In this document: piece by piece, positions 15,428-25,200 of the stretch
Layout: the number at the start of each line of letters is the position of its first letter
Position numbering within the stretch: the first letter of the stretch is position 1
From: Winogradskyella pelagia
GTDB lineage: Bacteria > Bacteroidota > Bacteroidia > Flavobacteriales > Flavobacteriaceae
DNA length: 59,711 nt
Reading direction: 5' to 3'
Assembly (NCBI RefSeq): GCF_017581965.1
Contig: NZ_JAGEVF010000015.1
Coordinates: 1 to 59,711, forward strand
Position numbers and translations under genes: made by a program
Notes under the pieces: generated by a model
Database searches by the model: none
What the model was told of the DNA's origin: nothing
Seen by the model: only the letters and a program-made list of their open reading frames with translations

Positions 15428-17692
15428 CTAAAACCAAAACCCTAAATTAAAAAACCAATAATCTTCACCTGTTTCTGGTGAGTATGTGTAACGCGCTTCT
15501 AGAGGGCCTAAAAAGGTCTCTAGAGAATAGCCTAGGGCATAACCCGTAAAATCTGGTGAGGACAGCCAATTACCAGTATCAAATAGACGGTCTTCTACAT
15601 TGGCATAATTTGCTGCAAAAATGATGTGATGATTATTCAACCACTCATAATCAAAGGCAAACATGGCCTTAACAAAACTATCTCCAGTGATATCAATAAA
15701 ATCATAGCCATAGAAAGAGCTAAAATTATTGATAAAGTTTTTGGCATAGCCACCAAGTGCAAATCCGAGTGTGGTCGTTGAATTATCCCCAAGTTTAAAG
15801 CCACCACTTGTTTCTGCTCTAAAGGCTAATCTGTCGCTAAAGCTAAAGGCATAACCCATATCTGCCTTAGCAATAGAGAAAGGTTTAAAACCCTCATTAA
15901 AGCCTGATGCCGCAACATACCAATGGAAATCACCCCTAAAATAAGCTCCATTTTTGGGAAAATAGGGGTCGCTGTATGAGTCAAAATCAAGACTTCCAAA
16001 AACGCTATAGTAATCGGTATTTTCAAAAATAAAGTCATCATTTTGGCTTGAGGAAATCAAGGTTTCAGATGTTATTTTTAATAGCTTATGCTCACCACCT
16101 AGGCGTAATGAAAAATCTTTTCTGAATAAAGTTTGCAGATAAAGTTGATTTGTGAAATCCTGAAGTTGAACATCAATCTTATTTAAGCCAGATAAAAAGG
16201 GTGAAGTCGCTTCAAGGGCTAAATTTGGATTTACATTTTTACTAAATTGATTGTAGCGCGAATTAAAACCTAAACTGATATAAAATCCTTTATCAATAAA
16301 ATAATCAAAATTATATCTTGAATTATCTCCTAAAATTAAATCTAAAGAAGCAATATCATTATTAAATAATAGCCGCTTCTTAGTGATGTTGGCTAAAACA
16401 GCACTTTTATAAAGATCATCATAGTGCACGCCTAATTTTAAAAACGTGGTTGTTTGAGATTCCCTAATTTGGCCTTTTAAACCATATTCTCCTTGTATCT
16501 CTGAAGACTCTAATCGATATCTAAATGTGTCAAAATTATTAGTAGCAACCAAATTGTTGATTCCACGTCTAAACCTATTATAAGAAATTCTTTCCCCTCC
16601 TCGCAATTTCAGTTTTCCTAAAAGATAAGATCTTGTATATTTTTCATTTCCGGTAAGCTCAATAGATTTAACCGTAATACTATCTGGCGGCACTATAATC
16701 GCAGTCTTCTTTTCTTTAGATTGCCTTTTTACCATGGTTGCTAATTCAGTAACTTTTGCACGTGCCGCTGCTTCTCCATTTGCAATAATATCTTGGCCTT
16801 CGCTAAAGGAAATCACCGAATAATTTTTGATGTCTGGTTTAATGTAAATATCTGTTAAAGGGGCCTTATCCTTCATAGCATTCACAGTACGGAAATTATT
16901 GATTTGAGCTAAAATCTCAATTGCTGACTCTAGAGATTCCCTATCTCGTAAATCATCTTGCACATCCACACCAATAATAATATCCATTCCTTTAGACCGG
17001 AGTTCTTCTACCGGAAAATTATTCGTTACACCTCCATCCACTAATATTTTATCTCCAATAACTACAGGCTGAAATAAGGACGGTAATGCACCACTAGCGG
17101 TAACGGCTTCAGCCAAATTGCCTTTATCCATAACAATAGATTCTCCAGTTTCTATGTTGGTGGCTATACAAAAGAAAGGTATGGGCAAATTTTCAAAATC
17201 ATCTATATGGCTAACAGGCAGCATCAACTGGTACAGTAGGTTATAGACGTTCTGACCTCTTGAAAGTGCTGATGGTAATGTAATTTTAAATTTTTCAAAA
17301 GGCAGGGAAACAGCATATTTTGCAGCACCTTCTCGCTCAAAAAAAGACTGTGCCGAGCGTTCAAACTTATCATTAATAAGTAAATCAAAATCTTGACTAT
17401 TGAAAAAATACTCAAGTTGTTTACCGGAATATCCTGAGGCATATAATGAACCTATTATTGCTCCCATACTTGTTCCGGCAACATAGTCTATCTTAATACC
17501 TAGGCTATCTATAACTTTTAAGGCTCCAATATGGGCAAAACCCTTAGCTCCTCCTCCACTTAAAACGAGCCCTATTTTTGGTTCATTAGAATCTTGGGAA
17601 AAACTACCGTTAGAAAATAAAACTATAGCAAATAAGGTGATTAAAAACTGTAAGCTCTTTACGGATATCTGATATTTGTGAAGGACGTTCAA
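15428..17692 (-). CDS. Patatin-like phospholipase with POTRA and outer-membrane beta-barrel
   Basis: Start placed at the TTG at 17692, directly after the uvrC stop, giving a signal peptide that ends near NGSFSQ; the frame extends upstream but only within uvrC. 754 residues. An N-terminal patatin domain carries the oxyanion GGGAKG, the nucleophile GTSMG and the DGG dyad motif. A POTRA-like segment follows (SIELTGNEKYTRSYLLGKLK), then a BamA/FhaC-like surface-antigen barrel ending in FWF. This is the PlpD (type Vd) layout: a lipid acyl hydrolase carried by its own barrel. It overlaps or abuts uvrC, indicating coupling. Confidence 0.9.
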   Translation of the reverse strand: MNVLHKYQISVKSLQFLITLFAIVLFSNGSFSQDSNEPKIGLVLSGGGAKGFAHIGALKVIDSLGIKIDYVAGTSMGAIIGSLYASGYSGKQLEYFFNSQDFDLLINDKFERSAQSFFEREGAAKYAVSLPFEKFKITLPSALSRGQNVYNLLYQLMLPVSHIDDFENLPIPFFCIATNIETGESIVMDKGNLAEAVTASGALPSLFQPVVIGDKILVDGGVTNNFPVEELRSKGMDIIIGVDVQDDLRDRESLESAIEILAQINNFRTVNAMKDKAPLTDIYIKPDIKNYSVISFSEGQDIIANGEAAARAKVTELATMVKRQSKEKKTAIIVPPDSITVKSIELTGNEKYTRSYLLGKLKLRGGERISYNRFRRGINNLVATNNFDTFRYRLESSEIQGEYGLKGQIRESQTTTFLKLGVHYDDLYKSAVLANITKKRLLFNNDIASLDLILGDNSRYNFDYFIDKGFYISLGFNSRYNQFSKNVNPNLALEATSPFLSGLNKIDVQLQDFTNQLYLQTLFRKDFSLRLGGEHKLLKITSETLISSSQNDDFIFENTDYYSVFGSLDFDSYSDPYFPKNGAYFRGDFHWYVAASGFNEGFKPFSIAKADMGYAFSFSDRLAFRAETSGGFKLGDNSTTTLGFALGGYAKNFINNFSSFYGYDFIDITGDSFVKAMFAFDYEWLNNHHIIFAANYANVEDRLFDTGNWLSSPDFTGYALGYSLETFLGPLEARYTYSPETGEDYWFFNLGFWF

Positions 17693-17693
17693 G

Positions 17694-19487
17694 TTATTCT
17701 TTGTGATAGTAATTGTAAATTTTATTTGCTCTAGAAGTACCAACAATAGGTTCTAACTCATCTAATTTGGCATTGGCAATTCGTTTAACGGTTTTAAAGT
17801 GCTTCATTAAATCAATTATGGTTTGTTCACCTACGCCATTAATATTTTCTAATTCTGTTGTCAATGCACTTTTACTTCGTTTATTTCTGTGATGTTCTAT
17901 ACCAAATCTGTGGGCTTCATTTCGTAATTGCTGGATTATTTTAAGGGTCTCACTTTTTTTGTCTAAATATAATGGAATAGGATCATCTGGATAAAATAAT
18001 TCTTCTAAGCGCTTTGCAATTCCGATTATGGCTATTTTTCCGCGTAGCCCTAACAGGTCTAAACTTTTTAATGCGGAAGATAATTGTCCTTTGCCTCCAT
18101 CTATAATAATTAACTGAGGTAAGGATTTATCTTCTTCCAAAAGACGTCTATATCGTCTAAAAACAACTTCTTCCATGGAGGCGAAGTCATCTGGTCCTTC
18201 TACAGTCTTTATATTAAAATGCCTGTAGTCCTTTTTGCTTGGCTTTCCGTTTTTAAAAACCACACAAGCCGCTACAGGATTTGTCCCTTGTATATTAGAG
18301 TTATCGAAACATTCTATATGCCTTGGTTCTTCGCTTAGTCGCAAATCGGCCTTCATTTGTGCCATAATGCGGTTGGCATGCCTATCTGGATCAACAATTT
18401 TTATTTGTTTTAGCTTGTCCATTCGGTAATACTTCGCATTGCGTTTAGATAAATCCACTATGCTTTTTTTATCACCTAACTTCGGAACACTAACCTTTAC
18501 TTCTTCTCCCAAATCTACTTTAAATGGGACATAGATTTCTTTAGAATTGGAGTTAAACCGCTGCCTTATTTCGGTTATAGCTAATTCTAGAAGTTGTTTA
18601 TCGGATTCTTGTAATCTCTTTTTTATTTCAAGGGTGTGCGACCTTATAATAGAACCATAACTTAACTGCAAGAAATTAATATAGGCGTAAGTCTCATCGC
18701 TTACAATAGAAAACACGTCGACATTACTAATTTTGGGATTTACAATTGTGGATTTAGCTTGGTAGTTTTCTAAAACTTCAAGTTTTTCCTTTATTTTTTG
18801 AGCATCTTCAAACTGCATATTTGCAGCATAGGTCTTCATTTGCTTTCTAAATTGCTGTAGGGAATCTTTAAAATTTCCTTTGAGAATTTCTCGTATGGCC
18901 TTAATGTTGGAATGGTACTCCTCTTCTGTTTCTAAACCCTCGCAAGCCCCTTTACAATTATCTAAGTGATACTCTAAGCAAACTTTGTATTTTCCATTAT
19001 TGATTTTCTCTTCAGATAAATCGTAATTACATGTACGCAACTGATAGAGGCCCTTTATAAGTCCTAAAAGGGTCTTAACCGTTTTCATACTTGTGTAGGG
19101 TCCAAAATACTCAGACCCATCTTTTATGACCCTGCGTGTAGGGAAAACTCTAGGAAAACGTTCGTTCTTGACACATATCCAAGGATAAGATTTATCATCC
19201 TTGAGCATTACATTATACTTGGGCTGATACTTCTTTATAAGATTGTTTTCAAGAAGCAAGGCATCATTTTCCGTCTCAACAACAATATGCTTAATGGCGT
19301 TTATATTTTTTACCAATACGCGTGTTTTACCGTAACTATGATGCTTGGTAAAATAACTACTTACTCTCTTCTTTATATCCTTGGCCTTTCCCACATAAAT
19401 TAACCTGTTATCTGCGTCAAAATATTGATACACTCCTGGCTGATGCGGTAAGGTCTTAATCTGTATATCTAGAGTAGTTTCTGACAT
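17694..19487 (-). CDS. uvrC: Excinuclease ABC subunit C
   Basis: 597 residues. Nucleotide-excision repair nuclease that makes the dual incisions with UvrB. Domains in order: GIY-YIG endonuclease (about 13-95, LPHQPGVYQYF and LIYVGKAKDIKKRV), UVR motif (about 205-240), RNase H-like nuclease with IECFDNSNIQGTNPVAACVV and LIIIDGGKGQLSSA, and C-terminal HhH (INGVGEQTIIDLMKHF). The ATG at 19487 is the standard start. Promoter box TACCTTTG just upstream. Confidence 0.97.
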   Translation of the reverse strand: MSETTLDIQIKTLPHQPGVYQYFDADNRLIYVGKAKDIKKRVSSYFTKHHSYGKTRVLVKNINAIKHIVVETENDALLLENNLIKKYQPKYNVMLKDDKSYPWICVKNERFPRVFPTRRVIKDGSEYFGPYTSMKTVKTLLGLIKGLYQLRTCNYDLSEEKINNGKYKVCLEYHLDNCKGACEGLETEEEYHSNIKAIREILKGNFKDSLQQFRKQMKTYAANMQFEDAQKIKEKLEVLENYQAKSTIVNPKISNVDVFSIVSDETYAYINFLQLSYGSIIRSHTLEIKKRLQESDKQLLELAITEIRQRFNSNSKEIYVPFKVDLGEEVKVSVPKLGDKKSIVDLSKRNAKYYRMDKLKQIKIVDPDRHANRIMAQMKADLRLSEEPRHIECFDNSNIQGTNPVAACVVFKNGKPSKKDYRHFNIKTVEGPDDFASMEEVVFRRYRRLLEEDKSLPQLIIIDGGKGQLSSALKSLDLLGLRGKIAIIGIAKRLEELFYPDDPIPLYLDKKSETLKIIQQLRNEAHRFGIEHHRNKRSKSALTTELENINGVGEQTIIDLMKHFKTVKRIANAKLDELEPIVGTSRANKIYNYYHKE

Positions 19488-19492
19488 TAATT

Positions 19493-19500
19493 CAAAGGTA
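19493..19500 (-). promoter_or_regulatory. -7 box of uvrC, predicting a leaderless or near-leaderless transcript
   Basis: Minus-strand TACCTTTG fits TAnnTTTG; with the usual 5-8 base spacing transcription would begin at or next to the uvrC ATG (19487). No strong -33 match. Confidence 0.4.
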
Positions 19501-19582
19501 AATAAAAGTGTTTTAGAGATAGATTAAAAAATGGTAAACTTCTTGCTTAACAGGCATAGAAGCTAAATACAAGTATTATATA

Positions 19583-19612
19583 TTGGCTAACTCTAAATAC
19601 TTATTAACTTTA
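19583..19612 (+). promoter_or_regulatory. Promoter candidate for rimK
   Basis: TTG at 19583-19585, a 19-base spacer and TAACTTTA at 19605-19612 (consensus TAnnTTTG with the last base changed). It would start the transcript about 12-15 bases before the rimK ATG at 19632. Confidence 0.5.
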
Positions 19613-19631
19613 GGAGCTTTAAACAACTTAT

Positions 19632-20507
19632 ATGAATATTGTTATACTTTCTCGTAACGAAAACCTTTATTCTACTAGACGTCTTATTGAAGAGGCTGAA
19701 AATCGAGGCCACGAGGTCGAGGTTATTGATCCACTTAAGTGTGATATTATAATAGAGAAAGAAAAACCGACCATTTATTATAAAGATAGATATCTTAATT
19801 ATGTTGATGCCATTATACCTCGTATTGGTGCTTCTGTAACGTTTTTTGGCTGTGCTGTAGTAAGACAGTTTGAAATGATGAATGTATTTACAACCGTTAC
19901 CTCAGATTCCATAATACGAAGTAGAGATAAATTGAGAAGTTTCCAAAGACTTTCTAAAGCTGGTGTGGGTATGCCCAAAACAGTTTTTACTAATTATTCA
20001 CGGGATGTTGAAGAAGTTCTCGCTCATGTTGGTGGCCCTCCTGTTATAATAAAATTACTTGAAGGCACACAAGGACTTGGTGTGGTCTTGGCAGAATCTA
20101 AAAATGCGGCAGAATCGGTACTTGAAGCCTTTAATGGACTACAAGCCAGGGCGTTGGTCCAAGAGTATATTGAAGAAGCCAAAGGCTCTGATTTAAGAGC
20201 TCTAATTGTAGATGGCCAGGTCGTTGGCGCTATGAAACGTCAAGGACGCGAAGGCGAATTTAGATCCAATCTCCATCGCGGAGGTAGTGCAAATTACATA
20301 CGCCTTTCTGAAGATGAACTAAAATTGGCCATAAAAGCCTCTAGGGCCTTAAAATTACCTGTTTGTGGTGTAGATATGCTTCAATCCAAACGTGGTCCAT
20401 TAATAATGGAAGTTAATTCTACCCCTGGATTAGAAGGTATTGAAGGTGCCACTAAAAAAAATATTGCAAGAGCCATAATTACATTTATAGAACGAAACAA
20501 AAAATAA
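19632..20507 (+). CDS. rimK: RimK-family alpha-L-glutamate ligase (ribosomal protein S6 modification)
   Basis: 291 residues, ATP-grasp fold: pre-ATP-grasp domain (1-95), ATP-binding loop [18 protein letters not shown], and the catalytic/metal-binding end [18 protein letters not shown] with [10 protein letters not shown]. RimK adds glutamates to the C-terminus of ribosomal protein S6 in Gammaproteobacteria; the role in Bacteroidetes is less tested. It is followed 25 bases later by an AstE-like deacylase gene, a pairing seen repeatedly with RimK. Confidence 0.9.
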   Translation: MNIVILSRNENLYSTRRLIEEAENRGHEVEVIDPLKCDIIIEKEKPTIYYKDRYLNYVDAIIPRIGASVTFFGCAVVRQFEMMNVFTTVTSDSIIRSRDKLRSFQRLSKAGVGMPKTVFTNYSRDVEEVLAHVGGPPVIIKLLEGTQGLGVVLAESKNAAESVLEAFNGLQARALVQEYIEEAKGSDLRALIVDGQVVGAMKRQGREGEFRSNLHRGGSANYIRLSEDELKLAIKASRALKLPVCGVDMLQSKRGPLIMEVNSTPGLEGIEGATKKNIARAIITFIERNKK

Positions 20508-20532
20508 GATTCTCATTTTCACAAGAAATGAT

Positions 20533-21501
20533 ATGAGTGAAAAAGAAGTGTTACACATATTGGGAGAAGCGGTAGAACTAGGACAAAGTGCTAAGGTCAG
20601 TTTTAATGTCGCTAAACTACACACCCAAAACAGAATTGATGTCCCTGTTATTATAGAGCGATCAAAAAACCCAGGTCCAACAGTTTTAATAACAGCTGGT
20701 ATTCATGGCGATGAAGTCAATGGTGTAGAAATCGTTCGCCAAATCATAGCAAAAGGAATTAACAGACCTAAAAAAGGAACCATAATCTGTATTCCGGTAA
20801 TTAATGTATTTGGCTTTATACATTTAGATAGAGAGTTCCCTGATGGAAGAGACCTTAATCGTGTTTTTCCCGGAAGTAAAACAGGGTCTTTGGCGAGTAG
20901 AGTTGCACATAAATTGATGAATGAAATTGTGCCACACGTGGACTTGATATTAGACTTTCATACAGGCGGAGCCGATAGGTTTAATTCAGCGCAGATTCGG
21001 ATAGCTAAAAACGAAGTGATCCTTGAAGAGCTAGCCGAAGTATTTGGTGCTCCCTTTACCTATTATTCTAAAAACTTAAACAAATCTTTCCGCAGTTCTT
21101 GCTATAAACTGGGTATACCAATGTTGCTTTTTGAAGGCGGCAAATCTTTTCATATTAACAAGACAATTACAAATACAGGCGTCAATGGCACCAAACGCAT
21201 TCTAGAACATTTAGGTATGCTCACAAGTAAATTTAAGGTCTCTAAACCCAAGAATTCTGGTATAAGGATTATAGACAGCAAATGGATTAGAGCAAATCAT
21301 TCTGGTATGTTTAAAGCTAAAGTTTTGGTTAATTCTCTTGTAAAAAGAGGTGATGTCTTAGGACATATAACTGATCCTTACGGAAGTTTTAACCATTTTG
21401 TAAAAGCACCTAATGACGGCTATATTTTTAATGTAAATGAATCTCCAATAATTTATCAAGGGGATGCCATATTTCATATTTCTACAAAGATTGAATCTTG
21501 A
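20533..21501 (+). CDS. Succinylglutamate desuccinylase/aspartoacylase family protein
   Basis: 322 residues, M14-like zinc hydrolase. Zinc ligands are visible in GIHGDEVNGVEIV (His and Glu) and DFHTGGADR (His); the catalytic Glu lies in LFEGGKSFH. A beta-barrel C-terminal domain (about 230-322) follows. The family removes acyl or acidic groups from amino acids or peptides. Position next to rimK suggests it acts on RimK-type acidic tails or a related small substrate; this is inference. It overlaps the next gene by four bases. Confidence 0.85.
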   Translation: MSEKEVLHILGEAVELGQSAKVSFNVAKLHTQNRIDVPVIIERSKNPGPTVLITAGIHGDEVNGVEIVRQIIAKGINRPKKGTIICIPVINVFGFIHLDREFPDGRDLNRVFPGSKTGSLASRVAHKLMNEIVPHVDLILDFHTGGADRFNSAQIRIAKNEVILEELAEVFGAPFTYYSKNLNKSFRSSCYKLGIPMLLFEGGKSFHINKTITNTGVNGTKRILEHLGMLTSKFKVSKPKNSGIRIIDSKWIRANHSGMFKAKVLVNSLVKRGDVLGHITDPYGSFNHFVKAPNDGYIFNVNESPIIYQGDAIFHISTKIES

Positions 21502-22061
21502 AAAAACCAGAACTCAGAAAGACATATAAAGCCCTTCGTAAATCTTTAAACATAAAGCAGATTGAAGATTATAGTCTCGCCATTGCCAACCAATTATTAC
21601 AATTAGATATTTGGAATTTTGAATTCTACCATCTGTTCTTACCAATTGAAGAACAGCATGAAATTAATACCGAATATATCCTCAATATTTTGGCGGGAAA
21701 GGACAAAAATGTGGTTATCTCAAAAAGCAATTTTGAAAACTACAGCATGAAGCACTATCTCTTGACGGATAATACAACCATTAAGAAAAACAGCTTCAGG
21801 ATTCCAGAACCTGTTAGTGGCATAGAGATAGCAACCTCTCAGTTAGATGTAGTTTTTATTCCTCTTTTGGCTTTTGATACAATAGGAAATCGTATTGGTT
21901 ACGGCAAAGGCTTTTATGATCGGTTTTTAAGTGAATGCAATCCAAATACATTAAAAATTGGACTGTCTTTTTTTAAAGCTGAAACTGAGAGTTTTGAAAC
22001 TTCAGAAGATGATATTAGTTTAGATTATTGTGTGACGCCTAATCGTATCTACAGATACTAG
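21498..22061 (+). CDS. 5-formyltetrahydrofolate cyclo-ligase
   Basis: 187 residues. It uses ATP to convert 5-formyl-THF to 5,10-methenyl-THF. The start is a TTG overlapping the preceding TGA (TTGA), giving the expected N-terminus KKPELRKTYKALRKSL; no ATG is available at that place. The hallmark GNRIGYGKGFYDRFL is intact near residue 132. It is in an operon with rimK and the AstE-like gene and converges with the response regulator gene. Confidence 0.93.
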   Translation: MKKPELRKTYKALRKSLNIKQIEDYSLAIANQLLQLDIWNFEFYHLFLPIEEQHEINTEYILNILAGKDKNVVISKSNFENYSMKHYLLTDNTTIKKNSFRIPEPVSGIEIATSQLDVVFIPLLAFDTIGNRIGYGKGFYDRFLSECNPNTLKIGLSFFKAETESFETSEDDISLDYCVTPNRIYRY

Positions 22062-22068
22062 AAGATTT

Positions 22069-22668
22069 TTATCCTACTTTCTTAATTAACTCAACTTTTG
22101 AACTTACATCGAATAATTGATAGATACGTTTCTGATAACTCTTAACAGTATTAACACTTATGTGTAGTTTTTCAGCAGCTTCTTTATAAGATAATCCAGT
22201 TACAAAAGCCTTTAACAAATCGAACTCACGATCTGACAAGGGAATATTAAACTTCTCCAGCACGTAATTACGGCTTAAAGTAAGCTTCTCCTTTTCTGAG
22301 TTAAACTTATGTAATGCAACATCTATGTTTACTTTTAAATCAAGTTTATTAAATGGCTTTACAATATAACCATACGGCAAGGTGTTTTTCGCTTTATTGA
22401 GTGTCTCATCATCGGTGGACGCCGTGAGGAAGACATATGGTATTTTATATTTTTCTTTAATGATTTTAGCCAAATCAATTCCAGACAGACTGCCTTTAAT
22501 ATTAATATCCAAGAGTACTAGGTCCAAATTTGGGTTAGCTATAGCGTCCAAAGCACGGTCCCCATTCATGACAATACCAAAAACGGTATGCCCAAGCTCC
22601 TCCAACTGATATTTAATATCTTCGGCAATTAGCCCTTCGTCCTCAACAATTAAAATTTTGGCTTTCAT
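22069..22668 (-). CDS. Response regulator with LuxR-type HTH
   Basis: 199 residues from the ATG at 22668 (MKAKILIVEDEGLIAEDI); upstream in-frame starts overlap the kinase gene and are not credible. Receiver domain 1-120 with acidic pocket E9/D10/E11 and phospho-acceptor D54 (LLDIN), conserved Thr/Lys positions in FLTAST and GYIVKPF. The C-terminal helix-turn-helix (about 140-195) has KEAAEKLHISVNTVKSYQ, typical of NarL/LuxR regulators. The partner kinase gene ends 13 bases upstream. Confidence 0.93.
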   Translation of the reverse strand: MKAKILIVEDEGLIAEDIKYQLEELGHTVFGIVMNGDRALDAIANPNLDLVLLDINIKGSLSGIDLAKIIKEKYKIPYVFLTASTDDETLNKAKNTLPYGYIVKPFNKLDLKVNIDVALHKFNSEKEKLTLSRNYVLEKFNIPLSDREFDLLKAFVTGLSYKEAAEKLHISVNTVKSYQKRIYQLFDVSSKVELIKKVG

Positions 22669-22681
22669 ATTTCTAAGATAG

Positions 22682-24604
22682 TTAGTTTTTAGATTTTCTA
22701 GAAACTTTGTAATCCTTAAATGCCACATTAACTCTTGTTCCGTTTGCACTATCAATTGTTAATTCGCCATCTAATTGAAGAATTAATGACTTGATTAATT
22801 TATTACCGAATGAATGTGAGTTCACGTCATCTATATCATATCCAGAACCATTATCAGCCACAAGCAATTTGAGCTTATTTTCCTCTTCCTCTAGTTGTAT
22901 TTGAATTCTTCCCTCATCACCAGGTTTAAATGCATATTTCAATGAATTGGTTATTAATTCATTAATAATTAATCCAATGGGTATTAAAGAATCTACATCT
23001 ATTTGCAAGGGTTCTATTTTGGTAGATAAGGTAATTTTATCTTTATCTATGTTATAGGCATCGAAAAGTTCACTGCATAATTTTTTAAGATAATCTTGAG
23101 CACTAACTGCCGTTATATCTTCTGTTTGATATAAATCTTGGTGAATAAGCGCCATAGATCTTACACGACTTTTACCTTCGTTAATGGCCTCAAGTGCCAC
23201 ATTATCTGTAATAGATTGCCCTTGTAAAGTGAGTAAACTTGAAACTAATTGCAAATTATTTTTTACCCGATGATGTATTTCTTTTAACAATAGGCTTTTC
23301 TCTTCTAGGGCAATAGCCAGTATCTTTTTTTGTCTGAGATACTTTCTGATTATAGCATATAAAATAATACTTAGAACAAGGATACAGCCTAACGCAATTC
23401 CTCCAATTAAAATGGTTCTGTTCTTTCTGCTAATAAGAAGTTGAGCGTTTTGATTCTGCAAATCCAAAAGTTCGATTTGTTTCTCTTTCTTCTCTGATTG
23501 ATAAATTATCTCTAATTCATTTATTCTGTTTCTAGATTGAACACCTGTAAGACTGTCAGATAACAATTTTAGTTTTTCCAGATTTTCAAAGGCCTTTTTG
23601 AAATTTCTACGCTTTTTATAAGCTTTAGTTGCAACAGTATAATTCTGAATTTTATCCCTAAGACCTAAGGCTTTCATTTCATTAGTGCTAATACTTTCAA
23701 AAATCTTTATAGCTTGGTCAATATTGCCTTGGTCCATTTGAAGATCGGTCATTAATCTTTTTGCCACTATAGTTATCGAGGGAACGCTCATCTGCTCAGA
23801 TAAATCTATTGTTTTTTGGCCGTAGTAGGTGGCTGAATCCATCCTTTTCATTTGTTGATGGATAGACGACATATTATACCGGTTATTAAACTTTGAATAG
23901 TCATCTGCAATAATTTCCCCAATTTTGTAGGCTTTGGTATAAAGTATCAGGGCTGAATCTAATTGGCCTTTTTCTTGAAAAATAATAGCCTTGTTGGTAT
24001 AAGCATTAGCCTCTTGGTCTTTCCTACCTATACGTTTAGCAAGCTTGGCTGCATCATTTAGATATTGAAGCGCCTCCTCATATTGTTTTATTTCTGATAG
24101 AAGATACCCTAATTTGTTTCTAGTAATTATCGCCCCAACAGTATCAGAAATTTCCTCATACATTTTTAAGGCATATGCCACGGCCTCTGCACTTTTCTCA
24201 TAATTACCAAAATCTGAGAACATGTTGGACTTAGCTAAATTAACAGCGGCCAACTTTCGTTTGTTACCCATCTGTTTATGATGAGCTTCATATTTATTGA
24301 AATAGGATTCGCTTAAATCAAATTTGTTAGTATATCGGTATAAAATTCCATAATAATACCAAACTACATCTTCTTTAAACTTGGCAACTAACTTACCGTT
24401 GATAGAATCTATTCGACTTAAAATTTCCAATCCCCTGTCTGGTTGTGTCGATTTTAACTTCCATGTAAGGTCCAGTAAACTATTAATCGTGTCCTTAGTC
24501 TCTTTATTCTCCATGGACTTTTGAGCATTTAGCTTTTGCATGCTAATGCATGTAAGAGAAATAAGAATACTTATCAAAGAAATCTTGGAAATTATAGATG
24601 TCAT
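22682..24604 (-). CDS. TPR-containing HisKA_2-type sensor histidine kinase
   Basis: 640 residues: signal peptide or N-terminal anchor (about 5-22), six or so tetratricopeptide repeats (about 80-345, exposed outside the cytoplasm), coiled segment (355-392), one membrane helix (397-419), then a HisKA_2 dimerisation domain with KEIHHRVKNNLQ (phospho-acceptor His445) and a HATPase_c domain with NELITNSLKYAF and DNGSGYD. The TPR sensor suggests it detects a protein or peptide ligand in the periplasm. It forms a pair with the downstream response regulator. Confidence 0.93.
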   Translation of the reverse strand: MTSIISKISLISILISLTCISMQKLNAQKSMENKETKDTINSLLDLTWKLKSTQPDRGLEILSRIDSINGKLVAKFKEDVVWYYYGILYRYTNKFDLSESYFNKYEAHHKQMGNKRKLAAVNLAKSNMFSDFGNYEKSAEAVAYALKMYEEISDTVGAIITRNKLGYLLSEIKQYEEALQYLNDAAKLAKRIGRKDQEANAYTNKAIIFQEKGQLDSALILYTKAYKIGEIIADDYSKFNNRYNMSSIHQQMKRMDSATYYGQKTIDLSEQMSVPSITIVAKRLMTDLQMDQGNIDQAIKIFESISTNEMKALGLRDKIQNYTVATKAYKKRRNFKKAFENLEKLKLLSDSLTGVQSRNRINELEIIYQSEKKEKQIELLDLQNQNAQLLISRKNRTILIGGIALGCILVLSIILYAIIRKYLRQKKILAIALEEKSLLLKEIHHRVKNNLQLVSSLLTLQGQSITDNVALEAINEGKSRVRSMALIHQDLYQTEDITAVSAQDYLKKLCSELFDAYNIDKDKITLSTKIEPLQIDVDSLIPIGLIINELITNSLKYAFKPGDEGRIQIQLEEEENKLKLLVADNGSGYDIDDVNSHSFGNKLIKSLILQLDGELTIDSANGTRVNVAFKDYKVSRKSKN

Positions 24605-24626
24605 AGTTAGATTAAATTTGATTTGT

Positions 24627-24806
24627 TTAAACTAATAATTTTATAAATAGGTTAAGGATCTTAGCACTAACATATTTAGAATCAGGATCTCTGTTAGAAT
24701 TAACCTTTTCTAGTTTCTTGTCAATTTCCAAAAGATCTTGAGCGAGTTGGCTTAAGGTCAGATGATGATCTATGGCCAATTCTGTGAACTTATTGTTGCT
24801 ATTCAT
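24627..24806 (-). CDS. 59-residue small protein upstream of the histidine kinase
   Basis: A 180-base reading frame, ATG at 24806 and TAA at 24627, codes for a small soluble protein beginning MNSNNKFTELAIDHHLTL and ending KILNLFIKLLV. It has an amphipathic helical look (LSQLAQDLLEIDKKLEKV) and no signal peptide. It is packed between the 2TM gene (26-base gap) and the kinase gene (22-base gap), same strand. I do not recognise a family; a regulatory partner of the two-component system is possible. Spacing and sensible composition support it as real. Confidence 0.55.
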   Translation of the reverse strand: MNSNNKFTELAIDHHLTLSQLAQDLLEIDKKLEKVNSNRDPDSKYVSAKILNLFIKLLV

Positions 24807-24832
24807 GTTGTTAATTGAAGGGGATTTTTTGC

Positions 24833-25141
24833 CTAATTGTATAGATCTTTCTTGACTATTTCTTCTAAGGCGTCATCATCAGAAAACTTAATTTCCATAC
24901 TAAAAGCATTTTTAAAATAGGATAGCAACCCATACCACAAGGTAGAAATTGTTATTACAATAATACCAGGCACGAGCATTCTAAATAGAAAACAGAGAAT
25001 ACCGAGAAGAATTAAGATGGAGTAGATTTGCAGGTTTTTCGAAATTCTTAGCTTAAGACTTTTTCTTAGTGATTTGCGGGAAGATGCGCTAAGACCTAAA
25101 GCGGAGAGATTTAAGTCTTCAAAAATGATAGTAACTTGCAT
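24833..25141 (-). CDS. Small two-helix membrane protein, unknown function
   Basis: 102 residues. A basic, helical N-terminal third (RKSLRKSLKLRISKN) is followed by two hydrophobic segments (about 40-55 and 57-72) and an acidic C-terminus. Not a family I can name. It is the first gene of a minus-strand set with the 59-residue protein, kinase and regulator, so a membrane-associated accessory to the signalling pair is plausible but not shown. Confidence 0.65.
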   Translation of the reverse strand: MQVTIIFEDLNLSALGLSASSRKSLRKSLKLRISKNLQIYSILILLGILCFLFRMLVPGIIVITISTLWYGLLSYFKNAFSMEIKFSDDDALEEIVKKDLYN

Positions 25142-25200
25142 GATTAATGGCTTTTGGATTATATGGTCAAATCTCGATAAACGATATCTTTAATCATACG

